A stretch of DNA of 9,790 bases from an uncultured Lachnobacterium sp. (GTDB lineage: Bacteria; Bacillota; Clostridia; Lachnospirales; Lachnospiraceae): positions 1 through 9,790 of the forward strand of contig URQG01000053.1 in the NCBI GenBank assembly GCA_900549895.1, read 5' to 3'. Each line of letters opens with the position of its first letter. Position 1 is the first letter of the stretch. A model generated the notes under the pieces. The model did no database searches, was not told the DNA's origin, and worked only from the letters and a program-made list of their open reading frames with translations. The translations under genes were made by a program, and so were the position numbers. Below, piece by piece: positions 1 through 6,206 of the stretch.

Positions 1-31
1 GTCGGCAGCGTCAGATGTGTATAAGAGACAG
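1..31 (+). other. Nextera Read 1 adapter (artefact)
   Basis: This is library adapter, not genome. Bases 13-31 are the 19-base Tn5 mosaic end AGATGTGTATAAGAGACAG, and bases 1-12 are the inner part of the Illumina Nextera Read 1 tail, lacking its first two bases. Genomic sequence begins at base 32, inside the sigma factor gene. Confidence 0.97.
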
Positions 32-378
32 ATACAAGCCGCCAGACCATGAACGCAGGTTGCCTCTACTTCAATTCCGGAAATTTCGTCTAAATATAAA
101 CTGCTATTTTTTCTTTTATTGGCTCTGTAAAGGTCAATCGCCTTATTCTCAACTATAGTAACGACATAACTTTGTGTTTTTGGACACACCGGATCATCAA
201 TTTTTTGTATATTCTCTGCGATTTTTATAAAGGCAGAATGAACGGCATCCTCTGCATCATGTTTGTTATTCAAAATTTTATACGCCACATGATACATTAA
301 CCCTCTATATGTAAGATAAACCTTTTCAAATTTCGATTGATCTTCCTGCGAATCTATCATCATCAAATATACAAGCAT
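32..378 (-). CDS. ECF-type RNA polymerase sigma factor, 3'-truncated
   Basis: This encodes the first 115 or so residues of a small sigma-70 family (ECF) factor, which would direct RNA polymerase to a specific promoter set. Reading from the ATG at 376-378, residues about 15-60 fit region 2.1-2.2, with the typical AYKILNNKHDAEDAVHSAF stretch (helices ending in DAEDAV). Residues 70-90 (SYVVTIVENKAIDLYRANKR) fit regions 2.3-2.4, which melt and read the -10 element. Region 4, which reads the -35 element, is missing because the library fragment ends here; this is not a natural truncation. The start is supported by GGAG seven bases upstream; in-frame ATGs a few codons later have no such site. No anti-sigma gene is visible, but it would normally lie in the missing downstream DNA. 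The target regulon cannot be inferred. Confidence 0.85.
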
Positions 379-412
379 CGTTCTTCTCCTTTGTACTATA
401 AAGCCCAACATG

Positions 413-421
413 ATTATATCA
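413..421 (-). promoter_or_regulatory. Extended -10 promoter of the sigma factor gene
   Basis: The minus strand reads TGATATAAT: a perfect TATAAT with the TGn extension, 34 bases upstream of the sigma factor start codon. The -35 region (ACATCT at a 17-base spacing) is poor, as is usual for extended -10 promoters. The sigma gene is therefore probably transcribed separately from the antiporter upstream, which has its own terminator. Confidence 0.5.
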
Positions 422-451
422 TACAACGAATCGAAAGATGTAGATTTTATC

Positions 452-482
452 AAAAAACCTCGGAGCGTATAGCTCCGAGGTT
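452..482 (-). terminator. Intrinsic terminator after the CaCA antiporter gene
   Basis: A perfect 11-bp stem (456-466 with 472-482, AACCTCGGAGC on each strand) with a 5-base loop is followed on the minus strand by six T residues (452-457). It lies 22 bases past the antiporter stop codon and closes the mntP-antiporter transcription unit. Confidence 0.9.
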
Positions 483-504
483 AAATCTCCATTCATATTT
501 TCTT

Positions 505-1494
505 TTATCTCATACAAATATACACCACATACAGTGCATACAACAGCACCATAATGAGTCCTTCGCCACGCTTGATCTCCTTCTTGGTGAATGCAAAAAG
601 CCACACGATCAGGCTGAACGCCAGCAGGATAATGATATCGATAATGTTCTCCGCAAGGAATGCCATCGGACTGATTGCGCCGGCAATTCCGAGTACAAAC
701 AGGATGTTAAATATGTTCGAACCGATTGCATTGCCGAGCGCCATATCCACTTCGTTCTTGCGGGCTGCAACGATGGATGTCACAAGCTCCGGAAGTGAGG
801 TTCCGATGGATACGATGGTCAGTCCGATAAGTGTCTGGCTCATTCCGAACTTTGCTGCGATATTGCTGGCGCTATTGACAACCACATCGCCACCGATCAT
901 GATCGCAGCTCCGCCGCCTACGATATAAAAAAGGCTTTTCCACATTGGAAGAATCTGGATCCCCTCAGCAGCTTCAATCTCCTCACTCGCAAGCGCATTT
1001 CCTTCTTTGCTCGCCTTCAACGCACTCTTGATCATTAAAGCGATAAATCCGGCAAATATAACAAGAAAAATCACACCATCGATATGTCCGAGCGACATCG
1101 GTCCGATCATTCCAAGCGCGAGCAACAGGATCGCACAGATTACGGAAAACGGAAAATCACGCTTGATGGTAACCGCCTGTACCGCTACCGGCGTCATGAT
1201 CGCGCACACACCGATGACGACCATCAGGTTAAAAATATTCGATCCGATGACATTGCTGACCGCAAGCGCATTCTTGTTCGCAATCGACGCAGTCACGGAC
1301 ACAGCAGCCTCCGGAAGCGAGGTTCCCATCGCAACGATCGTAAGTCCGATGATAATGGACGGAACCTTAAATTTCTTGGCGATGCTTGAACTTCCTTCTA
1401 CGAAGAAGTCCGCACCTTTTACCAGAAGCACAAACCCGATCACAAGAAAAACGATTGCGATCGGCAGGGAACAATTAGTAATGAATTCTGTCAT
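505..1494 (-). CDS. CaCA-family calcium/sodium antiporter
   Basis: This is an inner-membrane cation exchanger of the Ca2+:cation antiporter superfamily (YrbG-type K+-dependent or independent Na+/Ca2+ exchanger), 329 residues. The family's two inverted alpha repeats are both complete: GTSLPEAAVSVTAS at 57-70 with NVIGSNIFN at 81-89, and GTSLPELVTSIVAARK at 231-246 with NAIGSNIFN at 255-263. The acidic E62 and E236 and the asparagines of these repeats form the ion site in structurally known relatives. About ten hydrophobic segments are visible, with a short acidic cytoplasmic loop near residues 160-180. AAAAGGAGG lies just upstream of the chosen ATG. The gene starts only 48 bases after the mntP stop with no terminator between, so both genes probably share the manganese-riboswitch leader. 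The transported ion could be Ca2+, Mn2+ or both. The family is certain, the substrate is not. Confidence 0.93.
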   Translation of the reverse strand: MTEFITNCSLPIAIVFLVIGFVLLVKGADFFVEGSSSIAKKFKVPSIIIGLTIVAMGTSLPEAAVSVTASIANKNALAVSNVIGSNIFNLMVVIGVCAIMTPVAVQAVTIKRDFPFSVICAILLLALGMIGPMSLGHIDGVIFLVIFAGFIALMIKSALKASKEGNALASEEIEAAEGIQILPMWKSLFYIVGGGAAIMIGGDVVVNSASNIAAKFGMSQTLIGLTIVSIGTSLPELVTSIVAARKNEVDMALGNAIGSNIFNILFVLGIAGAISPMAFLAENIIDIIILLAFSLIVWLFAFTKKEIKRGEGLIMVLLYALYVVYICMR

Positions 1495-1542
1495 AACGAC
1501 CTCCTTTTTGCGTAATAACTTTTCTAAAAATTCGCCACTTTT

Positions 1543-2124
1543 CTAAAATGACAATATTCCAAGGTGCTCAACCAGAATCTTGACACCGATGGCTACGAGA
1601 ATGATACCTCCGACGATCTCCGCTTTCTTCTTATAACGCGTCCCGAAGAAATTACCGACAACTACGCCGATGATCGATAAGAAGAATGTGGTCAGACCGA
1701 TGATCACGATCGCCTCAACGATCGGTGTATCAAGGAATGCAAATGTGATTCCGACCGCCAGTGCGTCGATGCTGGTTGCGACCGCCAGAAGAAACATCTC
1801 CTTATGGTCAAGCGGCTGATCCTTCTTTCCGATTTCTTCCACATCCGGATCACGGATCGCCTCAACGATCATCTTACCGCCGATCAATGCAAGCAATACA
1901 AATGCAATCCAGTGATCGATCGAGGTAATATACTTTTGGAAACGAATGCCCAAAAACCATCCGATCAAAGGCATCAGCGCCTGAAATCCACCGAAATACA
2001 GACCAATGATGAAAGCCTGCTTTTTGTTGACTTTCTCCATTACCAGACCCTTACAGATCGATACCGCGAATGCATCCATCGAAAGTCCGATTCCGATCAA
2101 GAATAACTCAATAACTAGTGCCAT
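1543..2124 (-). CDS. mntP: MntP manganese efflux pump
   Basis: This is a small membrane exporter of Mn2+ (MntP family, formerly DUF204/YebN), 193 residues, close to the usual 185-190. It has six hydrophobic segments in two repeated halves. The family's acidic signatures are present: GLSMDAFAVSICKG at residues 13-26 in the first half and ATSIDALAVGITFAF in the second, whose aspartates are needed for transport in the E. coli protein. I chose the ATG at 2122-2124 because AAAGGAG sits seven bases before it; an in-frame ATG 14 codons earlier would add a charged, non-conserved leader and has no good ribosome site. The upstream leader carries a yybP-ykoY manganese riboswitch, which independently supports the function. 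The CaCA antiporter gene follows in the same direction. Confidence 0.95.
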   Translation of the reverse strand: MALVIELFLIGIGLSMDAFAVSICKGLVMEKVNKKQAFIIGLYFGGFQALMPLIGWFLGIRFQKYITSIDHWIAFVLLALIGGKMIVEAIRDPDVEEIGKKDQPLDHKEMFLLAVATSIDALAVGITFAFLDTPIVEAIVIIGLTTFFLSIIGVVVGNFFGTRYKKKAEIVGGIILVAIGVKILVEHLGILSF

Positions 2125-2205
2125 GCGTAATCTCCTTTTCTCTTCTAGTGTTCTCCAAATCCGCACGCATCATGCCCTGTGCCCCATCTTTCCTTCTCAA
2201 ACTAT

Positions 2206-2263
2206 AAAAGACCCATGCATACAAAACCGGAATCCGAAGATCCGATTCTTGTATACATGAGTC
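2206..2263 (-). terminator. Riboswitch-controlled terminator in the mntP leader
   Basis: A long imperfect hairpin spans 2210-2263 on the minus strand, capped by CGGATC-TTCG-GAT.CCG, i.e. a stable C(UUCG)G tetraloop, and followed by TTTT (2206-2209). Several G-U pairs and a few mismatches interrupt the stem. It lies directly after the aptamer, and its 5' strand overlaps the 3' edge of the proposed aptamer P1 stem (2262-2267) by about two bases, the arrangement expected of an expression platform. The T run is short, so termination may be partial. Confidence 0.7.
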
Positions 2264-2355
2264 TCATTCTTTAAGATTTGCCAGGTCTTGCGACCGGGAC
2301 TGTTGACAAACCACACTGTGTGCGAACTACTCCCCCACATGGTGTTCTATGAAAT
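2264..2355 (-). promoter_or_regulatory. yybP-ykoY manganese riboswitch
   Basis: The minus-strand leader of mntP carries the conserved pieces of the yybP-ykoY aptamer in order: GGGGGAGTAG (2327-2336), a P2-like CACA/TGTG pairing, GTCAACA (2301-2307), a GGTC-GCAA-GACC hairpin, and CCTGGCAAA (2277-2285). A candidate P1 pairs TTTCAT (2349-2354) with ATGAGA (2262-2267). In known members Mn2+ bridges the loops carrying the first and last motifs and usually turns the downstream exporter gene on. The boundaries are approximate and the folding was done by eye. Confidence 0.87.
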
Positions 2356-2382
2356 TGTATGTCAATCTCATGACTTTTATCA

Positions 2383-2412
2383 AGTCTAGCAGATGTATAA
2401 ACCGTTAGTCAA
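2383..2412 (-). promoter_or_regulatory. mntP: Promoter of the mntP leader
   Basis: The minus strand has TTGACT (2407-2412), an 18-base spacer and TAGACT (2383-2388) preceded by TG at the extended -10 position. A start near 2376 gives a leader of about 250 bases that contains the whole riboswitch and terminator. It lies between the tyrS stop and the aptamer, so mntP need not depend on tyrS transcription. Confidence 0.6.
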
Positions 2413-2418
2413 CACAAA

Positions 2419-2441
2419 CTTTTGCCTGTTTCTGCAAAAAG
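2419..2441 (-). terminator. Possible weak terminator after tyrS
   Basis: Immediately after the tyrS stop the minus strand can form CTTTT(T)GC / GCAAAAG, about 7 bp with a one-base bulge and an 8-base loop, followed by TTTGTG. The stem is AT-rich and the T run is broken, so some read-through from tyrS into the mntP leader is likely. Confidence 0.35.
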
Positions 2442-2443
2442 CA

Positions 2444-3670
2444 TTATTTTGCGACAACTTTTGCAAATTTCTTCTTACCGCGCTTTACGACTTTGCCCTC
2501 TCCGGCAAAATCATCGAGTGCGTAGCTTGCGCTGATGTCCGTTACTTTCTCGCCCTCTACGCTGACACCGCCCTGCTGTACGGCACGGCGCGCATCGGAA
2601 CGGCTGTCACACAGACCCGCCTTGACGAGAACTGCCATAATATCCATATTGCCTGCGGCGAAATCCTCAGCGGATACTTCGATGGTCGGCATATGCTCGG
2701 AAGCACCTGCTCCAGAGAATAATGCATGGGAAGCTTCTTTTGCTTTCTGTGCTTCTTCCTCTCCGTGTACCATCTTGGTCAGCTCGAATGCAAGGATCTC
2801 CTTTGCCTCGTTGAGCTGAGCACCTTCCCACTTGTCCATCTCGTCGATCTGCTCGAGCGGCAGGAATGTCAGCATGCGCAGGCATTTTAACACGTCCGCA
2901 TCCGATACGTTTCTCCAGTACTGGAAGAACTCGAACGGTGTGGTCTTGTTGGGATCAAGCCATACGGCACCGGACTGTGTCTTACCCATCTTCTTGCCTT
3001 CGGAATTCAAAAGCAGATTGATGGTCATCGCGTAAGCGTCTTTGCCAAGCTTACGGCGGATCAGCTCGGTACCGCCAAGCATGTTGCTCCACTGGTCATC
3101 TCCGCCGAACTCCATGTTACATCCGTACTTCTGGAATAAGGTGTAGAAATCGTAGCTCTGCATGATCATGTAATTGAACTCTAAGAAGCTTAAGCCTTTT
3201 TCCATACGCTGCTTGTAGCATTCTGCGGTAAGCATGCGGTTTACGGAGAAATGTGCACCGACTTCACGAAGCACGTCTACATAATTTAAATCCATCAGCC
3301 AATCGGCGTTGTTGACCAGCATCGCCTTATCCTCACCGAACTCGATGAAGCGGCTCATCTGTTTCTTGAAGCACTCAACGTTATGGTTGATCGTCTCTCT
3401 TGTCATCATCTGACGCATGTCGGTACGTCCTGATGGGTCCCCGATCATGGCTGTTCCGCCACCGATCAAAGCGATAGGCTTGTTTCCTGCCATCTGAAGT
3501 CTCTTCATCAGGCAGAGTGCCATAAAGTGGCCTACGTGCAGACTGTCTGCGGTAGGGTCAAATCCAATGTAAAATACGGCTTTGCCGTTGTTGATCAATT
3601 CCTTGATTTCTTCTTCGTCGGTTACCTGCGCGATCAGACCGCGGGCAACTAATTCGTCATATACTGTCAT
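2444..3670 (-). CDS. tyrS: Tyrosyl-tRNA synthetase
   Basis: This enzyme charges tRNA-Tyr with tyrosine using ATP in the cytoplasm; it is a class I synthetase of 408 residues. The class I signatures are clear: HVGH at residues 45-48, after FDPTADSL, and KMGKT at 227-231 (the KMSKS equivalent). The tyrosine- and ATP-pocket region includes a GGDDQW segment near 189-194. A C-terminal S4 RNA-binding domain occupies roughly the last 65 residues and ends in a basic tail. I chose the ATG at 3668-3670 because GAGGAGG lies six bases upstream. An in-frame ATG five codons earlier is itself part of that ribosome site and is rejected. Expression is controlled by the T-box leader upstream (4004-4288). A 229-bp inverted-repeat element lies between that leader and the gene. 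Confidence 0.97.
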   Translation of the reverse strand: MTVYDELVARGLIAQVTDEEEIKELINNGKAVFYIGFDPTADSLHVGHFMALCLMKRLQMAGNKPIALIGGGTAMIGDPSGRTDMRQMMTRETINHNVECFKKQMSRFIEFGEDKAMLVNNADWLMDLNYVDVLREVGAHFSVNRMLTAECYKQRMEKGLSFLEFNYMIMQSYDFYTLFQKYGCNMEFGGDDQWSNMLGGTELIRRKLGKDAYAMTINLLLNSEGKKMGKTQSGAVWLDPNKTTPFEFFQYWRNVSDADVLKCLRMLTFLPLEQIDEMDKWEGAQLNEAKEILAFELTKMVHGEEEAQKAKEASHALFSGAGASEHMPTIEVSAEDFAAGNMDIMAVLVKAGLCDSRSDARRAVQQGGVSVEGEKVTDISASYALDDFAGEGKVVKRGKKKFAKVVAK

Positions 3671-3706
3671 TTTGTTCCTCCTCATTTCTGTCCAAAATTG
3701 TATATA

Positions 3707-3935
3707 AAAATGGTGTCGCTGCCTTATTCTTTGCTCCGGTTCTTTGTGACTAAGAGACTGTAAGAATTTTGAATATACCTCATCTCATCATGACGCAACC
3801 GGTGTCAATTCGCCATCCGGGCGAAGTGCCACCTTTCCCGTACATCCCTGTACGGAAATTGCTGAATTACAGCAAAATTCCAACACTCTCTAAATCACAA
3901 GAAAGTCGCAAAGAATAAGGCAGCGACACCATTTT
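3707..3935. mobile_element. MITE-like element with 28-bp perfect terminal inverted repeats
   Basis: Bases 3707-3734 (beginning AAAATGGTGTCG) are the exact reverse complement of 3908-3935. The symmetry continues imperfectly inward (about 3738-3771 against 3873-3907; I count 21 of 26 matches over the innermost stretch), giving arms of about 65 bases around a 101-base centre. The centre contains three further hairpins: TTCGCC/GGCGAA (3809-3825), CCGTACA/TGTACGG (3838-3855) and GCTG/CAGC (3861-3873). No open reading frame of note is present, so any movement would need a transposase elsewhere. Removing the element leaves an ordinary leader of about 105 bases between T-box terminator and tyrS, which supports insertion. 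I see no convincing target duplication; A/T runs at both edges make the ends uncertain by a base or two. It could instead be a resident, highly structured leader RNA. Confidence 0.7.
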
Positions 3936-3961
3936 ACTCTACATTTTGAAAATAAATTTCG

Positions 3962-4000
3962 TCGTATAGAAAGGTTTTCCGTTGGAATTCCTTTCTACGA
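3962..4000 (-). other. Hairpin between T-box terminator and the inserted element
   Basis: On the minus strand TCGTA-GAAAGG (3990-4000) pairs with CCTTTC-(TA)-TACGA (3962-3974), 11 bp with a two-base bulge, and TTCC/GGAA can add pairs in the loop. It begins four bases after the T run of the T-box terminator. There is no T run after it, so it is not a terminator. It would exist only in read-through tyrS mRNA and could affect stability or processing; its role is unknown. Confidence 0.5.
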
Positions 4001-4003
4001 ATT

Positions 4004-4040
4004 AAAAAATCCCCTCATCCTATATAAGGACGAGGGGGAT
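4004..4040 (-). terminator. T-box regulated terminator of tyrS
   Basis: The minus-strand RNA pairs ATCCCCCTCGTCCT with AGGATGAGGGGAT, with one bulged C and one G-U pair, followed by six T residues (4004-4009). The 5' half shares CTCGTCC with the antiterminator of the T-box, so the two folds exclude each other. Confidence 0.92.
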
Positions 4041-4288
4041 ATCTCGTGTTACCACCTTAATTCGTAAGCTGCTCGCACAACTTACCTCCATGAGTGTCCG
4101 ACAACACTCCGGTGCTTTTAACGTGCACCAATCCGTCACAGCCTACTGACTTAATCAAAGTGTTCAGTGTGCAGCTCGAGGGGGTACTTCCCATCTTTGT
4201 TTCCCGCGCACCTCTCATCAACCGGTTACTTTCTGTGCGTTTCACAAAGCGGTACTGATTCCTGTCTTCGCTTTTCGTTGCTTCAATT
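4041..4288 (-). promoter_or_regulatory. tyrS: T-box leader of tyrS, probably tRNA-Tyr
   Basis: This is a T-box riboswitch that senses uncharged tRNA and permits tyrS transcription. The T-box core AAGGTGGTAACACG (4045-4058) is followed by sequence allowing the antiterminator: AAGG with CCTT and CGAG with CTCG, leaving a bulge starting UGGU. That bulge would pair with an ACCA tRNA end, matching the discriminator A of tRNA-Tyr. Upstream, Stem I shows AGTA (4253-4256) opposite GAA (4188-4190), below a CTTTG/CAAAG helix, which marks the specifier loop. A TAC tyrosine codon lies at 4184-4186, one base after the GAA. Read with no gap after GAA the triplet would be GTA (valine). The downstream gene favours TAC. 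A small open frame crossing this region is not a gene. Confidence 0.9.
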
Positions 4289-4294
4289 GCATTT

Positions 4295-4324
4295 ATTATA
4301 GACGCGTCCATTCGCTTTTGTCAA
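4295..4324 (-). promoter_or_regulatory. tyrS: Consensus promoter of the tyrS T-box leader
   Basis: The minus strand has a perfect TTGACA (4319-4324) and a perfect TATAAT (4295-4300) separated by 18 bases. Transcription should start near 4288, just before Stem I of the T-box. It lies 28 bases past the amylase stop; no terminator is visible between, so amylase transcripts may run into the T-box. Confidence 0.9.
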
Positions 4325-4352
4325 CTGCAAATCGATGCTTTCCCATTAACTT

Positions 4353-6041
4353 TTACTTTAAAATAACAATCGAATATGCCGGCATGGTAAGCGTGTTGTC
4401 TTCCAGCGTAACAACTTCTGTCCCATCGATCAATTCACCGGCAATCTGAAGACCGGCATCGTCTGCTGCAGCTCCAAGACTTGATTTTGTCAGATCGACC
4501 GTCTGGGACTCCGCAGAGATATTGAATACGATCGTAAGCTTTTCATCTTCGTATGTCTTTTGGATGGCACAGATGCTGGTGTCTGAAATTCCCTCATCGA
4601 ATGCGACTTCACCTCTTGCGATCGCCGGATACTGGTTACGCAGAGCAATCACCTGCTTCACATAATTATAGATGGAATTACCATCCTTTTCCTGCTCCTC
4701 AAGACTATCGTATTTCATCTTGATCGGCTCCATATCCTTCGGCCCATCGCACATTCCTTCCGCATTTTCGTCGAGCGACCAATACATCGGTGCACGCTTA
4801 TTCTCATCCTTGCCTGCACCCTTCATGCCCAGTTCCTCACCATAATAGAGGAATACATTTCCCGTCATCAGAAGGTTCATCGCCTCAGCAATCTTTGTCT
4901 GCGCCGCGCTGTTATCTCCGGAATAATATCCGGCGCCTCGTGCCATATCATGGTTTGTATAAAAAGGCGCATCAATTGCAGTATCACTGGATTTTTTCAA
5001 CAGATCCTGAATGTTGACCAGATTTTTTCCGTAGGAAGCTGCTTTACTGATACCATTGACGGTTTTCGCGATCACACCGTCTTTATCGGCAAAATCAAAA
5101 TCAAAGAAACTGTCGATGCCGCTCGCATAGTACTGTGTGTAAATCGTGCTATCCATCCACACTTCACCCACGATGTAAGCATCTTCCTTCTGTGCCTTAA
5201 CCATATCATTGAACCACTTCAATATCTCGATGTTTTTCTCATTATTTCCGCTGTAAAATTCTTTTGCCGCATCCAATCGGAAACCATCCACACCAAGATC
5301 CAGCCAGAATTTTGCTACATCCTCGAACTCTGCCTTTACCGCATCATTATCCCAATTGAGGTCCGGCATCTCGCTCCAGAACTGTGACTCATAATACCAG
5401 TCCGTTCCCTCAAGCTGGTTATATCCACCATTCCGCTCCTTTGAAAAATTGTAATACTCTACATATGGACACTCAGAAGCATCCGGCTCGACACCTTCCG
5501 GAAGACTTTTCAGATATTGGCTTGCTTCCCGGAACCACTTATGGTGGGATGATGTATGGTTCATAACCAGATCGATAATCACGTTAATTCCGCGCTTATG
5601 GCACTCTGCGATCAGCGTCTTAAAATCATCCAGCGTTCCGTATGAAGGATCAATCTCTTCATAATTTGTCACATCATATTTGTGATAGGTACTAGACGGC
5701 ATAATCGGCATCAGCCAGATTCCGTTGCATCCCAGATCCGTGTCCGTTGCCGGATCTCCGTCATTAATGTAATCCAGCTTATCAATAAGTCCCTGCAGAT
5801 CGCCGATTCCATTCCCATCACTGTCGTAAAAACTGTACACAAACACCTCGTAAAATGTGCGATACTTGTCGTCGATCACATTCTCATCCGCTGTGTTCAG
5901 CTGCTGCATCAGTGACAGCGCGGTGGCATTCTCCATATCCAGCTTCGCTTCCGCCGGATGGCTTGCAGCATAATCGGCACCAAACACCAGTCCAACCAGC
6001 AATACTCCTGTCAGCACAGCTGACAAAATGCGTTTTTTCAT
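4353..6041 (-). CDS. Secreted alpha-amylase-type glycoside hydrolase (GH13)
   Basis: This 562-residue extracellular enzyme should hydrolyse alpha-glucosidic bonds in starch or maltodextrins. Residues 1 to about 32 are a signal peptide: MKKR, a hydrophobic stretch, then an AEA-type cleavage site; there is no lipobox cysteine. The GH13 barrel is complete. DSDGNGIGD at 73-81 matches the loop that binds Ca2+ in this family. Region I is DLVMNH (157-162). The region II nucleophile is D257 in GFRLDAA, the acid E293 in VGEVW, and the third carboxylate D365 in TNHD. The fifth conserved region reads MPDLN (225-229), the signature of the intermediary group between oligo-1,6-glucosidases and neopullulanases (GH13_36). 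A C-terminal beta domain follows from about 470; no carbohydrate-binding module or cell-wall anchor is visible, so it is probably released or loosely held. GAGG lies nine bases before the ATG. Exact specificity is uncertain. Confidence 0.93.
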   Translation of the reverse strand: MKKRILSAVLTGVLLVGLVFGADYAASHPAEAKLDMENATALSLMQQLNTADENVIDDKYRTFYEVFVYSFYDSDGNGIGDLQGLIDKLDYINDGDPATDTDLGCNGIWLMPIMPSSTYHKYDVTNYEEIDPSYGTLDDFKTLIAECHKRGINVIIDLVMNHTSSHHKWFREASQYLKSLPEGVEPDASECPYVEYYNFSKERNGGYNQLEGTDWYYESQFWSEMPDLNWDNDAVKAEFEDVAKFWLDLGVDGFRLDAAKEFYSGNNEKNIEILKWFNDMVKAQKEDAYIVGEVWMDSTIYTQYYASGIDSFFDFDFADKDGVIAKTVNGISKAASYGKNLVNIQDLLKKSSDTAIDAPFYTNHDMARGAGYYSGDNSAAQTKIAEAMNLLMTGNVFLYYGEELGMKGAGKDENKRAPMYWSLDENAEGMCDGPKDMEPIKMKYDSLEEQEKDGNSIYNYVKQVIALRNQYPAIARGEVAFDEGISDTSICAIQKTYEDEKLTIVFNISAESQTVDLTKSSLGAAADDAGLQIAGELIDGTEVVTLEDNTLTMPAYSIVILK

Positions 6042-6067
6042 TCTTTGTTACCTCACTCCTGTTAAAT

Positions 6068-6123
6068 TTTATACTCCGTTTCTATGGTATCGCAATTTCG
6101 TCCAAAATGGAATACTCGTCCAA
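6068..6123 (-). promoter_or_regulatory. Amylase promoter with possible upstream operator
   Basis: The minus strand has TATAAA (6068-6073) and TTGCGA (6090-6095) at a 16-base spacing, placing the start about 20 bases before the amylase ATG. Just upstream are two direct copies of TTGGACGA (6098-6105 and 6116-6123, period 18) flanking the small palindrome TCCAaaaTGGA (6101-6111). This is a plausible activator or repressor site for sugar control, but I cannot assign a regulator. Confidence 0.45.
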
Positions 6124-6165
6124 TAAAAATAAGACAGGAATCGGACTATTTCCAATTCCTGCCTT
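6122..6165 (-). terminator. Intrinsic terminator upstream of the amylase gene
   Basis: On the minus strand AAGGCAGGAATTGG pairs with CCGATTCCTGTCTT (6131-6144 with 6152-6165, 14 bp with two G-U pairs), followed by ATTTTTATT. It ends the transcript of the ATPase-like gene and the remnant behind it, and isolates the amylase promoter. Confidence 0.88.
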
Positions 6166-6206
6166 AATAGCTTGCTTTATTTCCCCGATTATAAAGCTTA
6201 TAGCAA

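Noticed and set aside
2122..2166. Longer mntP start adding 14 residues
   Set aside because: The extension is charged and not like the family's N terminus, and the good ribosome site fits the ATG at 2122-2124.
3820..3840. Resemblance of the element's centre (AAAGGTGGCAC on the minus strand) to a second T-box core
   Set aside because: Only about eight bases match, and no alternative terminator with a T run follows, so chance similarity is more likely.
4057..4311. 84-codon open frame on the minus strand upstream of tyrS
   Set aside because: It coincides with Stem I and the core of the T-box leader and starts within the promoter -35/-10 spacer; no ribosome site precedes it.
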